From assembly GCA_014843695.1 (NCBI GenBank), contig CM026401.1, forward strand, positions 25,667,376 to 25,731,375: a DNA stretch of 64,000 nucleotides, written 5' to 3'. Position 1 is the stretch's first letter. Every line of letters begins with the position of its first letter. Below are positions 9,961-26,500 of this stretch, piece by piece. The notes under the pieces are model-generated. The model was not told the DNA's origin. It did not search any database and worked only from the letters and a program-made list of their open reading frames with translations. Origin of the DNA: Archivesica marissinica. Taxonomy: Eukaryota; Mollusca; Bivalvia; Venerida; Vesicomyidae. The position numbers were made by a program, and so were the translations under genes.

Positions 9961-10909
9961 TATATGGTGTATGTATGGTGTCAACACCAACAATCGTATC
10001 CGTTTACAACACGATCCATTCTCACCTAATCCGTGAATATCCCCATCCATTCTCGCCTAATCCGTGTACACCACCATCCATTCTCACCTAATCCGTGAAT
10101 ATCCCCATCCATTCTCGCCTAATCCGTGTACATCACCATACATTCTCGCCTAATCCGTGTACATCACCATCCATTCTCGCCTAATCCGTGTACATCACCA
10201 TCCATTCTCGCCTAATCCGTGTACATCACCATCCATTCTCACATAATCCATCCGTGTACATCACCATCCATTCTCACCTAATCCGTGTACATCACCATCC
10301 ATTCTCACATAATCCGTGTACAACACCATTCATTCTCACATAATCCGTGTACATCACCATCCATTCTCGCCTAATCCGTGTACATCATCATCCATTCTCG
10401 CCTAATCCGTGTACATCACCATCCATTCTCACCTAATCCGTGTACATCACCATCCATTCTCACCTAATCCGTGTACATCACTATCCATTCTCACCTAATC
10501 CGTGTACATCACCATCCATTCTCACCTAATCCGTGTACATCACTATCCATTCTCACCTAATCCGTGTACATCACCATCCATTCTCACCTAATCCGTGTAC
10601 ATCACTATCCATTCTCACCTAATCCGTGTACATCACCATCCATTCTCACCTAATCCGTGTACATCACCATCCATTCTCGCCTAATCCGTGTACAATACCA
10701 TCCATTCTCACCTAATCCGTGTACATCACTATCCATTCTCACCTAATCCGTGTACACCACCATCCATTCTCACCTAATCCGTGTACACCACCATCCATTC
10801 TCACCTAATATGTGTACACCACCATCAATTCTCACCTAATCCGTGTACATCACATCCATTCTCGCCTAATCCGTGTACACCACCATCTATTCTCGCCTAA
10901 TATGTGTAC

Positions 10910-11010
10910 ACCACCATCCATTCTCGCCCAATATGTGTAATATACCACTCATCCTCACCTAATATGTGTAATATACCATCCATCCTCACCTAATCCGTGT
11001 TCATCACAAT
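10910..11010. repeat. Variant cluster aatatgtgtaatataccatcc in array II
   Basis: Units here carry aatatgtgtaatataccatc in place of aatccgtgtacatcaccatc. The same cluster recurs near 11700-11760, 11850-11930, 13530-13740 and 19400-19620, making it a useful marker of higher-order repeat copies. Confidence 0.8.
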
Positions 11011-12379
11011 CCATTCTCGCCTAATCCGTGTACAACGCCATCCATTCTCGCCTAATCAGTGTACAACACCATCCATTCTCGCCTAATCCGTGTACACCAT
11101 CATCCATTCTCACCAAATCCGTGTACATCACCATACATTCTCGCCTAATCCGTGTACAATACCATCCATTCTCACCTAATCCGTGTACAGCACCATCCAT
11201 TCTCACCTAATCCGTGTACATCACTATCCATTCTCGCCTAATCCGTGTACATCACCATCCATTCTCACATAATCCGTGTACAACACCATTCATTCTCACA
11301 TAATCCGTGTACATTACCATCCATTCTCGCCTAATCCGTGTACAGCACATCCATTCTCACCTAATCCTTGTACATCACTATCCATTCTCACCTAATCCGT
11401 GTACATCACATTCATTCTCGCTTATCCGTGTACATCACTATCCATTCTCACCTAATCCGTGTACATCACCATCCATTCTCACCTAATCCGTGTACATCAC
11501 TATCCATTCTCACCTAATCCGTGTACATCACCATCCATTCTCACCTAATCCGTGTACATCACTATCCATTCTCACCTACTATGTGTACACCACCATCCAT
11601 TCTCACCTAATCCGTGTACATCACATCCATTCTCGCCTAATCCGTGTACACCACCATCCATTCTCGCCTAATATGTGTACACCACCATCCATTCTCGCCT
11701 AATATATCTAATATACCATCCATCCTCACCTAATATGTGTAATATACCATCCATCCTCGCCTAATCCGTGTTCATCACCATCCCTTCTCGTCTAATCCGT
11801 GTACACCATCATCCATTCTCGCCTAATATGTGTACACCACCATCCATTCTCGCCTAATATGTGTAATATACCATCCATCCTCACCTAATCCGTGTAATAT
11901 ACCATCCATCCTCACCTAATCCGTGTTCATCACAATCCATTCTCGCCTAATCCGTGTACACCACCATCCATTCTCGCCTAATCAGTGTACAACACCATCC
12001 ATTCTCGCCTAATCCGTGTACACCACCATCCATTCTCGCCTAATCAGTGTACAACACCATCCATTCTCGCCTAATCCGTGTACACCACCATCCATTCTCG
12101 CCTAATCAGTGTACAACACCATCCATTCTCGCCTAATCAGTGTACAACACCATCCATTCTCGCCTAATCAGTGTACACCACCATCCATTCTCGCCTAATC
12201 AGTGTACAACACCATCCATTCTCGCCTAATCCGTGTACACCACCATCCATTCTCACCTAATCCGTGTACATCACCATCCATTCTCACCTAATCCGTGTAC
12301 ATCACTATCCATTCTCGCCTAATCCGTGTACATCACCATTCATTCTCACATAATCCGTGTACATCACCATCCAATCTCG

Positions 12380-15300
12380 CCTAATCCGTGTACAACACCA
12401 TTCATTCTCACCTAATCCGTGTACATCACTATCCATTCTCACCTAATCCGTGTACACCACATCCATTCTCACCTAATCCGTGTAAATTACCATCCATTCT
12501 CACCTATTCATTGTACATCACCATTCATTCTCGCCTAATCCGTGTACAATACCATCCATTCTCACCTAATCCGTGTACATATCCATCCATTCAAGCCTAA
12601 TCCGTGTACATCATCATCCATTCTCGCCTAATCCGTGTACAATACCATCCATTCTCACCTAATCCGTGTACATCACCATCCATTCTCACCTAATCCGTGT
12701 ACATCACTATCCATTCTCACCTAATCCGTGTACATCATATCCATTCTCACCTAATCCGTGTACAATACCATCCATTCTCACCGAACCCGTGTACACCACC
12801 ATCCATTCTCACCTAATCCGTGTACAATACCATCCATTCTCACCTAATCCGTGTACATCACCATCCATTCTCACCTAATCCGTGTACATCACCATCCATT
12901 CTCCCCTAATCAGTGTACATCACCATCCATTCTCCCCTAATCCGTGTACATCACCATCCATTCTCGCCTAATCCGTGTTCATCACCATCCATTCTCACCT
13001 AATCCGTGTACATCTCCATCCATTCTCACCTAATCCGTTTAATTCACCATCCATTCTCGCCTAATCCGTGTACATCAACATCCATTCTCACCTAATCCGT
13101 GTACATCACCATCCATTCTCGCCTAATCCGTGTATATCACCATCCATTCTCGCCTAATCCGTGTACAACACCATCCATTCTCCCCTAATCCGTGTACATC
13201 ACTATTCATTATTCCCTAATCCGTGTACATCACCATCCATTCTCACCTAATCCGTGTACATCACTATCCATTATCCCCTAATCCGTGTACATCATCATCC
13301 ATTCTCACCTAATCCGTGTACATCACCATCCATTCTCACCAAATCCGTGTACATCACCATCCATTCTCGCCTAATCCGTGTACAATACCATCCATTCTCA
13401 CCTAATCCGTGTACATCACTATCCATTCTCACCTAATCCGTGTACATCACATCCATTCTCGCCTAATCCGTGTACACCACCATCCATTCTCGCCTAATAT
13501 GTGTACACCACCATCCATTCTCGCCTAATATATCTAATATACCATCCATCCTCACCTAATATGTGTAATATACAATCCATCCTCACCTAATCCGTGTTCA
13601 TCACCATCCCTTCTCGTCTAATCCGTGTACACCATCATCCATTCTCGCCTAATATGTGTACACCACCATCCATTCTCGCCTAATATGTGTAATATACCAT
13701 CCATCCTCACCTAATCCGTGTAATATACCATCCATCCTCACCTAATCCGTGTTCATCACAATCCATTCTCGCCTAATCCGTGTACACCACCATACATTCT
13801 CGCCTAATCAGTGTACAACACCATCCATTCTCGCCTAATCCGTGTACACCACCATCCATTCTCACCAAATCCGTGTACATCACCATCCATTCTCGCCTAA
13901 TCCGTGTACAATACCATCCATTCTCACCTAATCCGTGTACATCACCATCCATTCTCACCTAATCCGTGTACATCACTATCCATTCTCGCCTAATCCGTGT
14001 ACATCACCATCCATTCTCACATAATCCGTGTACAACACCATTCATTCTCACATAATCCGTGTACATCACCATCCATTCTCGCCTAATCCGTGTACAACAC
14101 CATTCATTCTCACCTAATCCGTGTACATCACTATCCATTCTCACCTAATCCGTGTACACCACATCCATTCTCACCTAATCCGTGTACCACACATCCATTC
14201 TCGCCTAATCCGTGTACCTCGCCATCCATTCTCGCCTAATCCGTTTACATCACCATCCATTCTCCCCTGATCAGTGTACATTACCATCCATTCTCACCTA
14301 TTCATTGTACATCACCATTAATTCTCGCCTAATCCGTGTACTATACCATCCATTCTCACCTAATCCGTGTACATATCCATCCATTCTCGCCTAATCCGTG
14401 TACATCATCATCCATTCTCGCCTAATCCGTGTACAATACCATCCATTCTCACCTAATCCGTGTACATCACCATCCATTCTCACCTAATCCGTGTACATCA
14501 CTATCCATTCTCACCTAATCCGTGTACATCACATCCATTCTCACCTAATCCGTGTACAATACCATCCATTCTCACCGAACCCGTGTACACTACCATCCAT
14601 TCTCACCTAATCCGTGTACAATACCATCCATTCTCACCTAATCCGTGTACATCACCATCCATTCTCACCTAATCCGTGTACATCACCATCCATTCTCCCC
14701 TAATCAGTGTACATCACCATCCATTCTCCCCTAATCCGTGTACATCACCATCCATTCTCGCCTAATCCATGTTCATCACCATCCATTCTCGCCTAATCCG
14801 TGTTCATCACATCCATTCTCGCCTAATCCGTGTACATCACCATCCATTCTCATCTAATCCGTTTAATTCACCATCCATTCTCGCCTAATCCGTGTACATC
14901 AACATCCATTCTCACCTAATCCGTGTACATCACCATCCATTCTCGCCTAATCCGTGTTCATCACATCCATTCTCGCCTAATCCGTGTACATCACCATCCA
15001 TTCTCGCCTAATCCGTGTACATCACCATCCATTATCGCCTAACCCGTGTATATCACCATCCATTCTCGCCTAATCCGTGTATATCACCATCCATTCTCGC
15101 CTAATCCGTGTACATCACTATTCATTATTCCCTAATCCGTGTACATCACCATCCATTCTCCCCTAATCCGTGTACATCACTATTCATTATTCCCTAATCC
15201 GTGTACATCACCATCCATTCTCCCTTAATCCGTGTACATCACTATTCATTATTCCTTAATCCGTGTACAACACCATCCATTCTCCCCTAATCCGTGTACA

Positions 15301-18300
15301 TCACTATTCATTATTCCCTAATCCGTGTACAACACCATCCATTCTCACCTAATCCGTGTACATCACTATCCATTATCCCCTAATCCGTGTACATCACCAT
15401 CCATTCTCACCTAATCCGTGTACATCACCATCCATTCTCACCAAATCCGTGTACATCACCATCCATTCTCGCCTAATCCGTGTACAATACCATCCATTCT
15501 CACCTAATCCGTGTACATCACTATCCATTCTCACCTAATCCGTGTACATCACATCCATTCTCACCTAATCCGTGTACATCACCATCCATTCTCACCTAAT
15601 CCGTGTACATCTCCATCCATTCTCACCTAATCCGTGTAATTCACCATCCATTCTCGCCTAATCCGTGTACATCACCATCCATTCTCACCTAATCCGTGTA
15701 CATCACCATCCATTCTCGCCTAATCCGTGTACAACACCATCCATTCTCCCCTAATCCGTGTACATCACTATTCATTATTCACTAATCCGTGTACATCACC
15801 ATCCATTCTCACCTAATCCGTGTACATCACTATCCATTATCCCCTAATCCGTGTACATCACTATTCATTATTCCCTAATCCGTGTACATCACCATCCATT
15901 CTCACCTAATCCGTGTACATCACTATCCATTATCCCCTAATCCGTGTACATCACTATTCATTATTCCCTAATCCGTGTACATCACCATCCATTCTCACCT
16001 AATCCGTGTACATCACTATCCATTATCCCCTAATCCGTGTACATCACTATTCATTATTCCCTAATCCGTGTACATCACCATCCATTCTCACCTAATCCGT
16101 GTACATCACCATCCATTCTCACGTAATCCGTGTACATCACCATCCATTCTCGCCTAATCCGTGTATATCACCATCCATTCTCGCCTAATCCGTGTACATC
16201 AACATCCATTCTCACCTAATCCGTGTACATCACCATCCATTCTCACCTAATCCGTGTACATCACCATCCATTCTCACCTAATACGTGTACATCACATCCA
16301 TTCTCATCTAATCCGTGTACATCACCATCCATTCTCACCTAATCCGTGTACATCACCATCCATTCTCCCCTGATCCGTGTACACCACCATCCATTCTCAC
16401 CTAATCCGTGTACATCACCATCCATTCTCACCTAATCCGTGTAAATCATCATCCATTCTCGCCTAATCCGTGTACATCACCATCCATTCTCACCTAATCA
16501 TTGTACATCACCATCCATTCTCACCTAATCCGTATACATCACTATCCATTCTCACCTAATCCGTGTACATCACATCCATTCTCACCTAATCCGTGTACAA
16601 TACCATCCATTCTCACCTAACCCGTGTACAGCACCATCCATTCTCACCTAATCCGTGTACAATACCATCCATTCTCACCTAATCCGTGTACATCACTATC
16701 CATTCTCACCTAATCCGTGTACATCACATCCATTCTCACCTAATCCGTGTACCACACATCCATTCTCGCCTAATCCGTGTACATCACCATCCATTCTCGC
16801 CTAATCCGTGTACATCACCATCCATTCTCACCTAATCCGTGTAAATCACCATCCATTCTCCCCTGATCAGTGTACATCACCATCCATTCTCACCTAATCC
16901 GTGTACATAACCATCCATTCTCCCCTAATCAGTGTACATCACCATCCATTATCCCCTAATCCGTGTACATCACCATCCATTCTCGCCTAATCCGTGTTCA
17001 TCACCATCCATTCTCACCTAATCCGTTTACATCTCCATCCATTCTCACCTAATCCGTGTAATTCACCATCCATTCTCGCCTAATCCCTGTACATCACCAT
17101 CCATTCTCACCTAATCCGTGTACATCACCATCCATTCTAGCCTAATCCGTGTATATCACCATCCATTCTCGCCTAATCCGTGTACAACACCATCCATTCT
17201 CCCCTAATCCGTGTACATTACTATTCATTATTCCCTAATCCGTGTACATCACCATCCATTCTCACCTAATCCGTGTACATCACTATTCATTATTCCCTAA
17301 TCCGTGTACATCACTATCCATTCTCACCTAATCCGTGTACATCACCATCCATTCTCACCTAATCCGTGTATATCACCATCCATTCTCACCTAATCCGTGT
17401 ACATCACCATCCATTATTACCTAATCCGTGTACATCACCATCCATTCTCCCCTGATCAGTGTACATCACCATCCATTCTCACCTAATCCGTGTACATAAC
17501 CATCCATTCTCCCCTAATCAGTGTACATCACCATCCATTATCCCCTAATCCGTGTACATCACCATCCATTCTCGCCTAATCCGTGTTCATCACCATCCAT
17601 TCTCACCTAATCCGTTTACATCTCCATCCATTCTCACCTAATCCGTGTAATTCACCATCCATTCTCGCCTAATCCCTGTACATCACCATCCATTCTCACC
17701 TAATCCGTGTACATCACCATCCATTCTAGCCTAATCCGTGTATATCACCATCCATTCTCGCCTAATCCGTGTACAACACCATCCATTCTCCCCTAATCCG
17801 TGTACATTACTATTCATTATTCCCTAATCCGTGTACATCACCATCCATTCTCACCTAATCCGTGTACATCACTATCCATTCTCACCTAATCCGTGTACAT
17901 CACCATCCATTCTCACCTAATCCGTGTATATCACCATCCATTCTCACCTAATCCGTGTACATCACCATCCATTATTACCTAATCCGTGTACATCACCATC
18001 CATTCTCACCTAATCCGTGTATATCACCATCCATTCTCACGTAATCCGTGTACATCACCATCCATTATTACCTAATCCGTGTACATCACTATCCATTCTC
18101 ACCTAATCCGTGTACAACACCATTCATTCTCACCTAATCCGTGTACATCACTATCCATTCTCACCTAATCCGTGTACACCACATCCATTCTCACCTAATC
18201 CGTGTACCACATATCCATTCTCGCCTAATCCGTGTACCTCGCCATCCATTCTCGCCTAATCCGTGTACATCACCATCCATTCTCACCTTATCCGTGTAAA

Positions 18301-21300
18301 TCACCATCCATTCTCCCCTGATCAGTGTACATTACCATCCATTCTCACCTATTCATTGTACATCACCATTCATTCTCGCCTAATCCGTGTACAATACCAT
18401 CCATTCTCACCTAATCCGTGTACATATCCATCCATTCAAGCCTAATCCGTGTACATCATCATCCATTCAAGCCTAATCCGTGTACAATACCATCCATTCT
18501 CACCTAATCCGTGTACATCACCATCCATTCTCACCTAATCCGTGTACATCACTATCCATTCTCACCTAATCCGTGTACATCACATCCATTCTCACCTAAT
18601 CCGTGTACAATACCATCCATTCTCACCGAACCCGTGTACACCACCATCCATTCTCACCTAATCCGTGTACAATACCATCCATTCTCACCTAATCCGTGTA
18701 CATCACCATCCATTCTCACCTAATCCGTGTACATCACCATCCATTCTCCCCTAATCAGTGTACATCACCATCCATTCTCCCCTAATCCGTGTACATCACC
18801 ATCCATTCTCGCCTAATCCGTGTTCATCACCATCCATTCTCACCTAATCCGTGTACATCTCCATCCATTCTCACCTAATCCGTTTAATTCACCATCCATT
18901 CTCGCCTAATCCGTGTACATCAACATCCATTCTCACCTAATCCGTGTACATCACCATCCATTCTCGCCTAATCCGTGTATATCACCATCCATTCTCGCCT
19001 AATCAGTGTACAACACCATCCATTCTCCCCTAATCCGTGTACATCACTATTCATTATTCCCTAATCCGTGTACATCACCATCCATTCTCACCTAATCCGT
19101 GTACATCACTATCCATTATCCCCTAATCCGTGTACATCACCATCCATTCTCACCTAATCCGTGTACATCATCATCCATTCTCACCTAATCCGTGTACATC
19201 ACCATCCATTCTCACCAATCCGTGTACATCACCATCCATTCTCGCCTAATCCGTGTACATACCATCCATTCTCACCTAATCCGTGTACATCACTATCCAT
19301 TCTCACCTAATCCGTGTACATCACATCCATTCTCGCCTAATCCGTGTACACCACCATCCATTCTCGCCTAATATGTGTACACCACCATCCATTCTCGCCT
19401 AATATATCTAATATACCATCCATCCTCACCAAATATGTGTAATATACAATCCATCCTCACCTAATCCGTGTTCATCACCATCCCTTCTCGTCTAATCCGT
19501 GTACACCATCATCCATTCTCGCCTAATATGTGTACACCACCATCCATTCTCGCCTAATATGTGTAATATACCATCCATCCTCACCTAATCCGTGTAATAT
19601 ACCATCCATCCTCACCTAATCCGTGTTCATCACAATCCATTCTCGCCTAATCCGTGTACACCACCATACATTCTCGCCTAATCAGTGTACAACACCATCC
19701 ATTCTCGCCTAATCCGTGTACACCACCATCCATTCTCACCAAATCCGTGTACATCACCATCCATTCTCGCCTAATCCGTGTACAATACCATCCATTCTCA
19801 CCTAATCCGTGTACATCACCATCCATTCTCACCTAATCCGTGTACATCACCATCCATTCTCACCTAATCCGTGTACATCACCATCCATTCTCACCTAATC
19901 CGTGTACATCACCATCCATTCTCACCTAATCCGTGTACATCACCATCCATTCTCGCCTAATCCGTGTACATCACCATCCATTCTCACCTAATCCGTGTAC
20001 ATCACCATCCATTCTCACCTAATCCGTGTACATCACATCCATTCTCACCTAATCCGTGTACATCACCATCCATTCTCGCCTAATCCGTGTACCTCGCCAT
20101 CCATTCTCGCCTAATCCGTTTACATCACCATCCATTCTCACCTAATCCGTGTAAATCACCATCCATTCTCCCCTGATCAGTGTACATTACCATCCATTCT
20201 CACCTATTCATTGTATATCACCATTCATTCTCGCCTAATCCGTGTACTATACCATCCATTCTCACCTAATCCGTGTACATATCCATCCATTCTCGCCTAA
20301 TCCGTGTACATCATCATCCATTCTCGCCTAATCCGTGTACAATACCATCCATTCTCACCTAATCCGTGTACATCACCATCCATTCTCACCTAATCCGTGT
20401 ACATCACTATCCATTCTCACCTAATCCGTGTACATCACATCCATTCTCACCTAATCCGTGTACAATACCATCCATTCTCACCGAACCCGTGTACACTACC
20501 ATCCATTCTCACCTAATCCGTGTACAATACCATCCATTCTCACCTAATCCGTGTACATCACCATCCATTCTCACCTAATCCGTGTACATCACCATCCATT
20601 CTCCCCTAATCAGTGTACATCACCATCCATTCTCCCCTAATCCGTGTACATCACCATCCATTCTCGCCTAATCCGTGTTCATCACCATCCATTCTCACCT
20701 AATCCGTGTACATCTCCATCCATTCTCACCTAATCCGTTTAATTCACCATCCATTCTCGCCTAATCCGTGTACATCAACATCCATTCTCACCTAATCCGT
20801 GTACATCACCATCCATTCTCGCCTAATCCGTGTTCATCACATCCATTCTCGCCTAATCCGTGTACATCACCATCCATTCTCGCCTAATCCGTGTACATCA
20901 CCATCCATTATCGCCTAACCCGTGTATATCACCATCCATTCTCGCCTAATCCGTGTATATCACAATCCATTCTCGCCTAATCCGTGTACATCACTATTCA
21001 TTATTCCCTAATCCGTGTACATCACCATCCATTCTCCCCTAATCAGTGTACATCACTATTCATTATTCCCTAATCCGTGTACAACACCATCCATTCTCCC
21101 CTAATCAGTGTACATCACTATTCATTATTCCCTAATCCGTGTACATCACCATCCATTCTCACCTAATCCGTGTACATCACCATCCATTATCCCCTAATCC
21201 GTGTACATCACCATCCATTCTCACATAATCCGTGTACATCACCATCCATTCTCACCAAATCCGTGTACATCACCATCCATTCTCGCCTAATCCGTGTACA

Positions 21301-23500
21301 ATACCATCCATTCTCACCTAATCCGTGTACATCACTATCCATTCTCACCTAATCCGTGTACATCACATCCATTCTCACCTAATCCGTGTACCACACATCC
21401 ATTCTCGCCTAATCCGTGTACATCACCATCCATTCTCACCTAATCCGTGTACATCTCCATCCATTCTCACCTAATCCGTGTAATTCACCATCCATTCTCG
21501 CCTAATCCGTGTACATCACCATCCATTCTCACCTAATCCGTGTACATCACCATCCATTCTCGCCTAATCCGTGTATATCACCATCCATTCTCACCTAATC
21601 CGTGTACATCAACATCCATTCTCGCCTAATCCGTGTACAACACCATCCATTCTCCCCTAATCCGTGTACATCACTATTCATTATTCACTAATCCGTGTAC
21701 ATCACCATCCATTCTCACCTAATCCGTGTACATCACTATCCATTATCCCCTAATCCGTGTACATCACTATTCATTATTCCCTAATCCGTGTACATCACCA
21801 TCCATTCTCACCTAATCCGTGTACATCACTATCCATTATCCCCTAATCCGTGTACATCACTATTCATTATTCCCTAATCCGTGTACATCACCATCCATTC
21901 TCACCTAATCCGTGTACATCACTATCCATTATCCCCTAATCCGTGTACATCACTATTCATTATTCCCTAATCCGTGTACATCACCATCCATTCTCACCTA
22001 ATCCGTGTACATCACCATCCATTCTCACGTAATCCGTGTACATCACCATCCATTCTCGCCTAATCCGTGTATATCACCATCCATTCTCGCCTAATCCGTG
22101 TACATCAACATCCATTCTCACCTAATCCGTGTACATCACCATCCATTCTCACCTAATCCGTGTACATCACTATCCATTCTCCCCTAATCCGTGTACATCA
22201 TCATCCATTCTCGCCTAATCCGTGTACATCACCATCCATTCTCACCTAATCCGTGTACATCACATCCATTCTCACCTAATCCGTGTACATCACCATCCAT
22301 TCTCACCTAATCCGTGTACATCACTATCCATTCTCACCTAATCCGTGTACATCACCATCCATTCTCACCTAATCCGTGTACATCACCATCCATTCTCGCC
22401 TAATCCGTGTACACCACCATCCATTCTCACCTAATCCGTGTATATCACCATCCATTCTCGCCTAATCCGTGTACATCACATCCATTCTCACCTAATCCGT
22501 GTAAATCACCATCCATTCTCCCCTGATCAGTGTACATCACCATCCATTCTCACCTAATCCGTGTACATCACCATCCATTCTCCCCTAATCAGTGTACATC
22601 ACCATCCATTCTCCCCTAATCCGTGTACATCACCATCCATTCTCGCCTAATCCGTGTTCATCACCATCCATTCTCACCTAATCCGTTTACATCTCCATCC
22701 ATTCTCACCTAATCCGTGTACATCACTATTCATTATTCCCTAATCCGTGTACATCACTATCCATTCTCACCTAATCCGTGTACATCACCATCCATTCTCA
22801 CCTAATCCGTGTACATCACCATCCATTCTCACGTAATCCGTGTACATCACCATCCATTATTACCTATTCCGTGTACATCACTATCCATTCTCACCTAATC
22901 CGTGTACATCACCATCCATTCTCACCTAATCCGTGGTCATCACCATCCATTCTCACGTAATCCGTGTACATCACCATCCATTCTCACCTAATCCGTGGTC
23001 ATCACCATCCATTCTCACCTAATCCGTGTACATCACCATCCATTCTCGCCTAATCCGTGTATATCACCATCCATTCTCACGTAATCCGTGTACATCACCA
23101 TCCATTCTCACCTAATCCGTGTACATCACCATCCATTCTCACCTAATCCGTGTACATCACCATCCACTCTCACCTAATCCGTGTACATCACCATCCATTC
23201 TCACCTAATCCGTGTACATCACCATCCATTCTCCCCTGATCCGTGTACACCACCATCCATTCTCACCTAATCCGTGTACATCACATCCATTCTTACCTAA
23301 TTCGTGTATATCACATTCATTCTCACCTAATCCGTGTACATCACCATCCATTCTTGCCTAATCCTTGTACAATACCATCCATTCTCACCTAATCCGTGTA
23401 AATCATCATCCATTCTCGCCTATTCCGTGTACATCACCATCCATTCTCACCTAATCATTGTACATCACCATCCATTCTCACCTAATCATTGTACATCACC
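12380..23500. repeat. About 5.8-5.9 kb higher-order duplication inside array II
   Basis: Ordered sets of variant units recur with a nearly constant shift. The ttcaagcctaatcc variant is at about 12585 and 18431. The caccgaacccgtgtac variant is near 12779 and 18625, and again near 14572 and 20479. The catcatccattctcaccaaa block is near 13850 and 19725. The tattcattattcactaatcc variant is near 15765 and 21670. Shifts range from about 5814 to 5906 bp, the differences being whole or partial 31-bp units. A shorter shift of about 1.8 kb (12666 to 14460, 18511 to 20366) is nested inside. Exact boundaries would need a dot plot. Confidence 0.8.
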
Positions 23501-26500
23501 ATCCATTCTCACCTAATCCGTGTACATCACCATCCATTCTCACCTAATCTGTGTACATCACCATCCATTCTAACCAAATCCGTGTACATCACATCCATTC
23601 TCACCTAATCCGTGTACAATACCATCCATTCCCACCTAACCCGTGTACACCACCATCCATTCTCACCTAATCCGTGTACAATACCATCCATTCTCACCTA
23701 ATCATTGTACATCACCATCCATTCTCACCTAATCCGTGTACATCACCATCCATTCTCACCTAATCATTGTACATCACCATCCATTCTCACCTAATCCGTG
23801 TACATCACCATCCATTCTCACCTAATCATTGTACATCACCATCCATTCTCACCTAATCTGTGTACATCACCATCCATTCTCACCTAATCCGTGTACATCA
23901 CCATCCATTCTACCCTGATCAGTGTACATCACCATCCATTCTCACCTATTCACTGTACATCACCATTCATTCTCACCTAATCCGTGTACATCACCATCCA
24001 TTCTCGCCTAATCCGTGTACACCACCATCCATTCTTACCTAATCCGTATACATCACTATCCATTCTCACCTAATCCGTGTACATCACATCCATTCTCACC
24101 TAATCCGTGTACAATACCATCCATTCTCACCTAACTCGTGTACACCACCATCCATTCTCACCTAATCCGTGTACAATACCATCCATTCTCACCTAATCCG
24201 TGTACATCACCATCCATTCTCACCTAATCCGTGTACATCACCATCCATTCTCCCTAATCCGTGTATAATACCAGCCAGTCTCGCCTAATCCGAGTTCATC
24301 ACCATCCATTCTCACCTAAACCGTGTACATCACCATCCATTCTCACCTAATCCGTGTACATCACCATCCATTCTCCCTGATCCGTGTATATCAATCCATT
24401 CTCGCTAATCCGTGTACATCACATCCATTCTCACCTAATCCGTGTACATCACATCATTCTCACCTAATCCGTGTACATCACCATCCATTCTCGCCTAATC
24501 CGTGTAAATACCATCCATTCTCACCTAATCCGTGTACATCACATCCATTCTCGCCTAATCCGTGTACATCACTATCCATTCTCACCTAATCCGTGTAAAT
24601 CATCATCCATTCTCGCGTAATCCGTGTACATCACCATCCATTATCACCTACTCCGTGTACATCACCATCCATTCTCACCAAATCCGTGTACATCACCATC
24701 CATTCCCGCCAAATTCGTGTACATCACCATCCATTCTCCCCTGATCAGTGTACATCACCATCCATTCTCACCTATTCATTGTACATCACCATTCGTTCTC
24801 ACCTAATCCGTGTACATCACCATCCATTCTCACCTAATCCGTGTACATCACCATCCATTCTCCCCTGATCCGTGTACACTACCATCCATTCTCACCTAAT
24901 CCGTGTACATCACATCCATTCTCACCTAATCCGTGTACATCACATTCATTCTCACCTAATCCGTGTACATCACCATCCATTCTTGCCTAATCCTTGTACA
25001 ATACCATCCATTCTCACCTAATCCGTGTACATCACCATCCATTCTCACATAATCCGTGTACATCACCATCCATTCTTGCCTAATCCTTGTACAATACCAT
25101 CCATTCTCCCCTAATCCGTGTACATCACTATTCATTATTCCCTAATCCGTGTACAACACCATCCATTCTCCCCTAATCAGTGTACATCACTATTCATTAT
25201 TCCCTAATCCGTGTACATCACCATCCATTCTCACCTAATCCCTGTACATCACTATCCATTATACCCTAATCCGTGTACATCACCATCCATTCTCACATAA
25301 TCCGTGTACATCACCATCCATTCTCACCAAATCCGTGTACATCACCATCCATTCTCGCCTAATCCGTGTACAATACCATCCATTCTCACCTAATCCGTGT
25401 ACATCACTATCCATTCTCACCTAATCCGTGTACATCACATCCAATCTCACCTAATCCGTGTACCACACATCCATTCTCGCCTAATCCGTGTACATCACCA
25501 TCCATTCTCGCCTAATCCGTGTACATCACCATCCATTATCACCTAATCCGTGTACATCTCCATCCATTCTCACCTAATCCGTGTAATTCACCATCCATTC
25601 TCGCCTAATCCGTGTACATCACCATCCATTCTCACCTAATCCGTGTACATCACCATCCATTCTCGCCTAATCCGTGTATATCACCATCCATTCTCACCTA
25701 ATCCGTGTACATCAACATCCATTCTCGCCTAATCCGTGTACAACACCATCCATTCTCCCCTAATCCGTGTACATCACTATTCATTATTCACTAATCCGTG
25801 TACATCACCATCCATTCTCACCTAATCCGTGTACATCACTATCCATTATCCCCTAATCCGTGTACATCACTATTCATTATTCCCTAATCCGTGTACATCA
25901 CCATCCATTCTCACCTAATCCGTGTACACCACTATCCATTATCCCCTAATCCGTGTACATCACTATTCATTATTCCCTAATCCGTGTACATCACCATCCA
26001 TTCTCACCTAATCCGTGTACATCACTATCCATTATCCCCTAATCCGTGTACATCACTATTCATTATTCCCTAATCCGTGTACATCACCATCCATTCTCAC
26101 CTAATCCGTGTACATCACCATCCATTCTCACGTAATCCGTGTACATCACCATCCATTCTCGCCTAATCCGTGTATATCACCATCCATTCTCGCCTAATCC
26201 GTGTACATCAACATCCATTCTCACCTAATCCGTGTACATCACCATCCATTCTCACCTAATCCGTGTACATCACTATCCATTCTCCCCTAATCCGTGTACA
26301 TCATCATCCATTCTCGCCTAATCCGTGTACATCACCATCCATTCTCACCTAATCCGTGTACATCACATCCATTCTCACCTAATCCGTGTACATCACCATC
26401 CATTCTCACCTAATCCGTGTACATCACTATCCATTCTCACCTAATCCGTGTACATCACCATCCATTCTCACCTAATCCGTGTACATCACCATCCATTCTC

